A stretch of 64,000 nucleotides of DNA from Bacteroidia bacterium (GTDB taxonomy: Bacteria > Bacteroidota > Bacteroidia > Cytophagales > JAAEPT01), in assembly GCA_030431525.1 (NCBI GenBank), contig JAUIJC010000014.1, positions 41,712 to 105,711 on the forward strand, read 5' to 3'. The first letter of the stretch is position 1, and every line of letters starts with the position of its first letter. The notes below the pieces were generated by a model. That model was given only the letters and a program-made list of their open reading frames with translations, did not search any database and had not been told where the DNA came from. The position numbers were made by a program, and so were the translations under genes. Below, one piece after another: positions 61,401 through 64,000 of this stretch.

Positions 61401-62151
61401 GGAAGTTATGGGTCTCAGCCTTCATCGAGATCACGGATTCGATTTCCTTGGTCTCGAAGTAGTCTGGTTTGTCCTGAGTTTTTGGAGCGAACTGCTCAAT
61501 TTTCGGTCCCTCGCAGAAGGAAACGTTGTCCTTGTAGGCGGAAACGATGTAGTTCGGGTTGGCCTCGGAAGTCTTGCGAATCATCTTGAACAAAGAGAGT
61601 TCTTTCTCCTCGCCGTCAATGATGAACTGGCCATTAAAAATCTTGTGGCGACAGTGTTCGGAGTTCACTTGGGAGAATCCGAAAACCTCGCCGTCGGTCA
61701 ATTTGCGACCGATGCGCTCGCTCACGCTGTTGAGGTAATCCACCTCTTCGTCGCTCAATGCCAAGCCTTCTTGCTTGTTATAAGCGCAGATGTCCTCGAT
61801 GTGGACGATTGGCTCAGGCTTTACCTCGATGGTGAAGATCTCTTGGTTGAGTCCCTTGTAAAGGGCGCTGAGCATTGGATCGTAAGGAGCTTTGTCATCA
61901 GCGACGGCCTCAAACTGCTCGATGCGGAAAATGCCTTCGATGCCCATGTTCTGGGTGATTTCGACGGCGTTAGTGCTCCATGGCGTGAGCATTTCCTTGC
62001 GTGGTCCTTTGAACCAGCCTTCGAGTGAGGTGTCGTTGAGAATTTCACCAGTGAGCAACCATTGGAGTTTTTCCTTGGTGCTGTCATCCAATGTGCCACG
62101 GAAGTCGATGGCGTAAATGGTGGCGTTTTGGCTCCTTGCGAATAGAATCAT
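58489..62151 (-). CDS. purL: phosphoribosylformylglycinamidine synthase, single-chain form
   Basis: Fourth step of purine synthesis: FGAR plus glutamine and ATP to FGAM. The 1220 residues combine the N-terminal domain, the synthase core (QVNSEHCRHKIFNGQF; METHNFPTTVEPFNGAATGSG with the ATP/metal residues; GGDNYRIGMGGGAVSS; IHDHGAGGHLNCLSE) and a C-terminal glutaminase. The glutaminase nucleophile is Cys 1066 in GVCNGCQLM. This is the large form known from Proteobacteria and Bacteroidota, so no separate purQ/purS is needed. A palindromic repeat lies in the probable leader. Confidence 0.97.
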   Translation of the reverse strand: MILFARSQNATIYAIDFRGTLDDSTKEKLQWLLTGEILNDTSLEGWFKGPRKEMLTPWSTNAVEITQNMGIEGIFRIEQFEAVADDKAPYDPMLSALYKGLNQEIFTIEVKPEPIVHIEDICAYNKQEGLALSDEEVDYLNSVSERIGRKLTDGEVFGFSQVNSEHCRHKIFNGQFIIDGEEKELSLFKMIRKTSEANPNYIVSAYKDNVSFCEGPKIEQFAPKTQDKPDYFETKEIESVISMKAETHNFPTTVEPFNGAATGSGGEIRDRLAGGKASVPMAGTAVYMTPYSRLEDARKWEAMDERPWLYQTPMDILIKASNGASDFGNKFGQPLICGSVLTFEHEENNKKFGFDKVIMLAGGVGYGVKKDALKDTPQKGDKVVVMGGDNYRIGMGGGAVSSVETGVFSNAIELNAIQRSNPEMQKRVANAVRAMSESGNNPIVSIHDHGAGGHLNCLSELVEETGGTIEVDKLPVGDPTLSAKEIIGNESQERMGLVLKEKDIDQLQKIADRERAPMYVVGETTGDMQFTFKGKDGGNPIDLQLSDFFGNPPKTIMEDRTVPSDYAELDYDLANLNEYVEAVLQLEAVACKDWLTNKVDRSVTGKVAKQQTAGAIQLPLNNCGVVALDFKGEKGIATSIGHAPVPALVDEKAGSILSIAESLANIVFAPLTHGLKGVSLSANWMWPCKNEGEDARLYNAVEAVSDFAIALGVNIPTGKDSLSMVQKYGDDKVYAPGTVIISATGEVSDVKKVVSPVLQDKEGSELIYIDLTGDELKLGGSSFAQIINKLGNQTPTIKDAQYFKKAFEAIQGLISEGHVLAGHDVSSGGLITALLEMCFATKDLGLFLDSNALGEKDLVKALFAENPAIVLQVEDAAEIQAHLEKAGVGAVILGNVVKSDKVTIHHNAKTREFDIAALRDTWFKTSYLLDRQQSTAALAKERFDNYKNQSLSYSFTSGFTGKVEKAGANKPKAAIIREKGVNGDREMAYSMFLAGFDVKDVHMTDLIAGRETLEDVNFIVFVGGFSNSDVLGSAKGWAGAFLYNEKAKAALDNFYAREDTLSLGVCNGCQLMVELGLVYPEADRRPKMDHNNSGKFESTYLNVEIPENNSVMLGNLAGSRLGIWVAHGEGKFNFPKGEENYSIAMKYSYSGYPGNPNGSAFDTAGIVSDNGRHLAMMPHLERAIFPWQCADYPADKKNDECTPWLDAFVNARKWVEEKAK

Positions 62152-62163
62152 TGTCGGGACTGT

Positions 62164-62258
62164 TAACAGTCATCAGTTATCAGTTATCAGTTATCATTAG
62201 TCCGCAACTTTATATAAAGTGTAGTCGAATGATAACTGTTAACAGATAACTGTTAACT
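62164..62258. repeat. TTAACAGTTATCAG repeat, copy 3, in the purL leader
   Basis: Left arm with four CAGTTATC-like units (62164-62198), right arm ATGATAACTGTTAACAGATAAC (62229-62257). The loop itself contains the perfect palindrome ACTTTATATAAAGT (62207-62220). Confidence 0.87.
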
Positions 62259-62268
62259 GAATTTGTCG

Positions 62269-62276
62269 CAAAGATA
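62269..62276 (-). promoter_or_regulatory. candidate -7 box of purL
   Basis: TATCTTTG on the minus strand fits TAnnTTTG. The leader would be about 110 bases and consist almost entirely of the repeat at 62164-62258. The -33 match is poor. Confidence 0.45.
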
Positions 62277-62348
62277 GCTAAAAAATGGGAGGGAATAGGA
62301 GAAGTGATGGTTGAGGGCAGGGCAACAGCAAGAAAATAAACACGCACT

Positions 62349-62425
62349 GTCATCCTGACGAAGGAAGGGTCTGATTATAAAAGGAGTGTCTTGTTTTTCT
62401 GTTCCTTCGTTACACTCAGGATGAC
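62349..62425. repeat. inverted repeat GTCATCCTGA family
   Basis: GTCATCCTGA (62349) with TCAGGATGAC (62416), and CGAAGGAA (62359) with TTCCTTCG (62402). It is the only repeat in the left part of the gene-free stretch 62277-62493. Confidence 0.8.
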
Positions 62426-62493
62426 CGACCGGACTTCAGACCAAAGTGTATTTCTTTGAAGTGTTTTCAGAATGTTGGCATCCCTTTGGTGAA

Positions 62494-62754
62494 TCAATGA
62501 GAAGATTGTTTCTGCTTTAGGTGATAAAGCCCGTAGCCGAGTCCGCTGGCAAGCAACCAGATGATTCCACCATCAATGGGGACATCAGGGTCATTGCCAG
62601 GGTCGCCTGGGTTGAAACTTGGTGCCACCTCAGGCGCTGGTTCGCCTGGAGGATTGGCATAAGAAAGGTTTGCGAGCATAAGCCCCACGCCCAAAAGGAT
62701 GGTCCGAAAAAGTTTGGTAAAGGTGGAAGGGTATGCCGTTTTTACTTCGTGCAT
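62494..62754 (-). CDS. small exported protein with a PID-CTERM-type sorting signal
   Basis: An 86-residue protein with an N-terminal signal peptide (LFRTILLGVGLMLANLSYA, about 15-33), a Pro/Asp-rich middle (PPGEPAPEVAP and PGDPGNDP), then VPIDGGIIWLLASGLGYGLYHLKQK. The sequence P-I-D-G-G, a hydrophobic helix and a basic tail is the layout of the PID-CTERM domain, an exosortase-type C-terminal signal described in Bacteroidota. No exosortase gene is in the window. Its start overlaps the 3' end of the T9SS cargo gene by 13 bases, so translation is likely coupled. Confidence 0.82.
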   Translation of the reverse strand: MHEVKTAYPSTFTKLFRTILLGVGLMLANLSYANPPGEPAPEVAPSFNPGDPGNDPDVPIDGGIIWLLASGLGYGLYHLKQKQSSH

Positions 62755-64000
62755 ATCACCAATTTCTTTTGGAATGTGTTCTTATCGGTCCGAATTACCA
62801 TGAGGTAATGGCCGTTGGAAAGTTGTCCATTGAGCTGGAGCATGCCTTCCAATTGTTGTCCATTGCCTTGAATAGAGGGCATTCCTGTCCATACGACTTG
62901 CCCGAGTTGATCTCTGATTTCAATCGAAAGTTGATTCGATTGACTGTTGTTGATGGTGAATGAAAGCCAGTCGCCGTTGCTCGGGTTAGGGAATACGGCC
63001 AAGGATTCTTCACTCATTTCCATCTCTGTGCTAGTGAGGGTAGCTGGAGCTGTTTCAAAAACCAATTTGAGCTGTGCCGATGTGTTGGTGTTGTTGAAGC
63101 TGTAATTGCCCTGCTCAATAATGTTGTGCAGGCTGTCTCCGTCTAATAGATAGAGGTTTTCCAATTCGCCATGAAAACTCTCCAATTCTGAGAAATTCAC
63201 GTTTACCGGCCCATTCTCCAAGTTTTCCAAGACAAGCTTAACGGTGTCTTTGGTCGAGCTTTCAAAAGTGTTGATGGCCAATCCAAGGCTATCCGAAGTC
63301 AAGGTCGAAATCTTAAGTCCGGCTTTATCTCGTTTGAAGGCATCAAAGCGATTGTCAAAGGCATGACTGGCCCCATCAGCCAATCGGATTACAGCCTCGT
63401 CTTGGTTTCCAAGGGTATCAGAAGTGTGGATTCTCACGATGTTTTCCACCGATGCTGTGCGAAATAGTTGGACGTGAACAGCTGTTTTGTCATCCTCCTC
63501 GAGGTTGAGCTCAGGCGCTGGGGCATTGGCTCTCACCCAAAAAGCTTGAAAGGGTGCGATGATGCCGTTTGTGCCAGCCGGAGTACCTACGCCATTGACG
63601 TAGTATCGGTTTACAGGTGGCTCAGCATCATTGTCGTTAAAGTAAATGGCATCGTCCAAATTGATGCGCTGTGAGGCATCTACGGCATTCCAATCAATAG
63701 CCGAAGGGTAGGGATTGCCTACCAAATTCCAACCATCATCTCCGCCTGTTGCTGTAAAACTGACCGGAAGACTGATATTTCCGGTGTTTGGGATACCGTG
63801 AAGTTCCACGAAGTCAGGTCGTGTGGAGTTGTCACGGATAAAAACGGCATAGCCTCGGCCTGGAGCAAAGGGGGCATTGGCGCTATTTCCACTTGTAGGA
63901 TAAGGCTCATACCCATTTTGACCTTCGCCCGCTGTGCTTTCTGTATAGAAATAGATGGAGGGCGAAGTGGATTTGATGCCTGGACCCGTGCTGGGATTGT
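62742..64000 (-). CDS. T9SS type A cargo protein, N-terminus beyond the window
   Basis: The frame is open to the right edge of the window, so 5' sequence is missing and at least 418 residues are visible. The visible part has surface-protein patterns (GWNLVGNPYPSAIDWNAVD, NGIIAPFQAFWVRANAPA) known from large Bacteroidota secreted proteins. The last ~85 residues are a sorting domain (LAVFPNPSNGDWLSF ... RDQLGQVVWTG ... NGHYLMVIRTDKNTFQKKL). A start at GTG 63809 is not real: upstream codons stay open and coding-like. The stop overlaps the next small gene. Confidence 0.9.
   Translation of the reverse strand, partial: NPSTGPGIKSTSPSIYFYTESTAGEGQNGYEPYPTSGNSANAPFAPGRGYAVFIRDNSTRPDFVELHGIPNTGNISLPVSFTATGGDDGWNLVGNPYPSAIDWNAVDASQRINLDDAIYFNDNDAEPPVNRYYVNGVGTPAGTNGIIAPFQAFWVRANAPAPELNLEEDDKTAVHVQLFRTASVENIVRIHTSDTLGNQDEAVIRLADGASHAFDNRFDAFKRDKAGLKISTLTSDSLGLAINTFESSTKDTVKLVLENLENGPVNVNFSELESFHGELENLYLLDGDSLHNIIEQGNYSFNNTNTSAQLKLVFETAPATLTSTEMEMSEESLAVFPNPSNGDWLSFTINNSQSNQLSIEIRDQLGQVVWTGMPSIQGNGQQLEGMLQLNGQLSNGHYLMVIRTDKNTFQKKLVICTK

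Overview
This is a chromosomal window from a member of the Bacteroidota, probably class Cytophagia. The evidence is: several surface proteins with type IX secretion (T9SS) C-terminal sorting domains, a gliding-motility gldC, Bacteroidota-type -7 promoter boxes (TAnnTTTG), many short-leader lipoproteins with SxxC-type lipoboxes, a single-chain PurL, a BatD-like protein and a PID-CTERM-type small protein. The assignment to class is inference. Base composition is moderate in most genes, with AT-richer islands at about 2.1-2.9 kb, 7.8-9.7 kb, 14.7-15.6 kb and 40.6-41.1 kb.

Layout. 0-7.4 kb: the 3' end of an ABC exporter with a downstream lipoprotein, two secreted hypotheticals, an outer-membrane channel-like protein with a 3-hydroxyacyl-CoA dehydrogenase, and a DUF4836-like protein with its partner lipoprotein. 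7.5-11.1 kb: tRNA-Glu with its own promoter and terminator, then a giant beta-propeller T9SS cargo. 11.1-14.4 kb: lipid kinase, gldC, ribF, truB. 14.7-15.6 kb: an AT-rich pair of unknown genes. 15.6-24.3 kb: glycosyltransferase, DinB-like, DUF2141, a DUF5713 lipoprotein, FkbM methyltransferase, 2OG oxygenase, MFS transporter, ABC-F, yidD. 24.3-33.1 kb: pbpC, a cold-shock-domain protein, ogt-type methyltransferase, a metallophosphoesterase-glycosyltransferase pair, ispE, and a PglC/PglD-type pair for surface glycan synthesis. 33.2-43.4 kb: a tripartite RND efflux operon whose TolC subunit carries an N-terminal periplasmic-binding-protein-like domain, then aroC and a BatD-like gene. 44.0-49.9 kb: the fatty-acid/phospholipid cluster yceD-rpmF-plsX-fabH-efp-accB-accC. 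50-55 kb: pdxA, leucyl aminopeptidase, rsmA, mgtE. 55-64 kb: a T9SS cargo, two tandem paralogous probable outer-membrane proteins, purL, a PID-CTERM-type protein and the 3' part of another T9SS cargo that runs off the window.

The most unusual feature is between the genes. Many intergenic gaps hold long inverted repeats belonging to a dozen or more sequence families. Some are nested inside one another. Several begin at, or supply, the stop codon of the preceding gene, and at least two probably lie in the 5' leaders of essential genes (purL, ispE). No transposase or REP-associated tyrosine transposase was recognised in the window. The other notable protein-level observations are the substrate-binding-domain/TolC fusion and the tandem paralogues at 56-58 kb. 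No CRISPR array, prophage, insertion sequence or rRNA gene was found.
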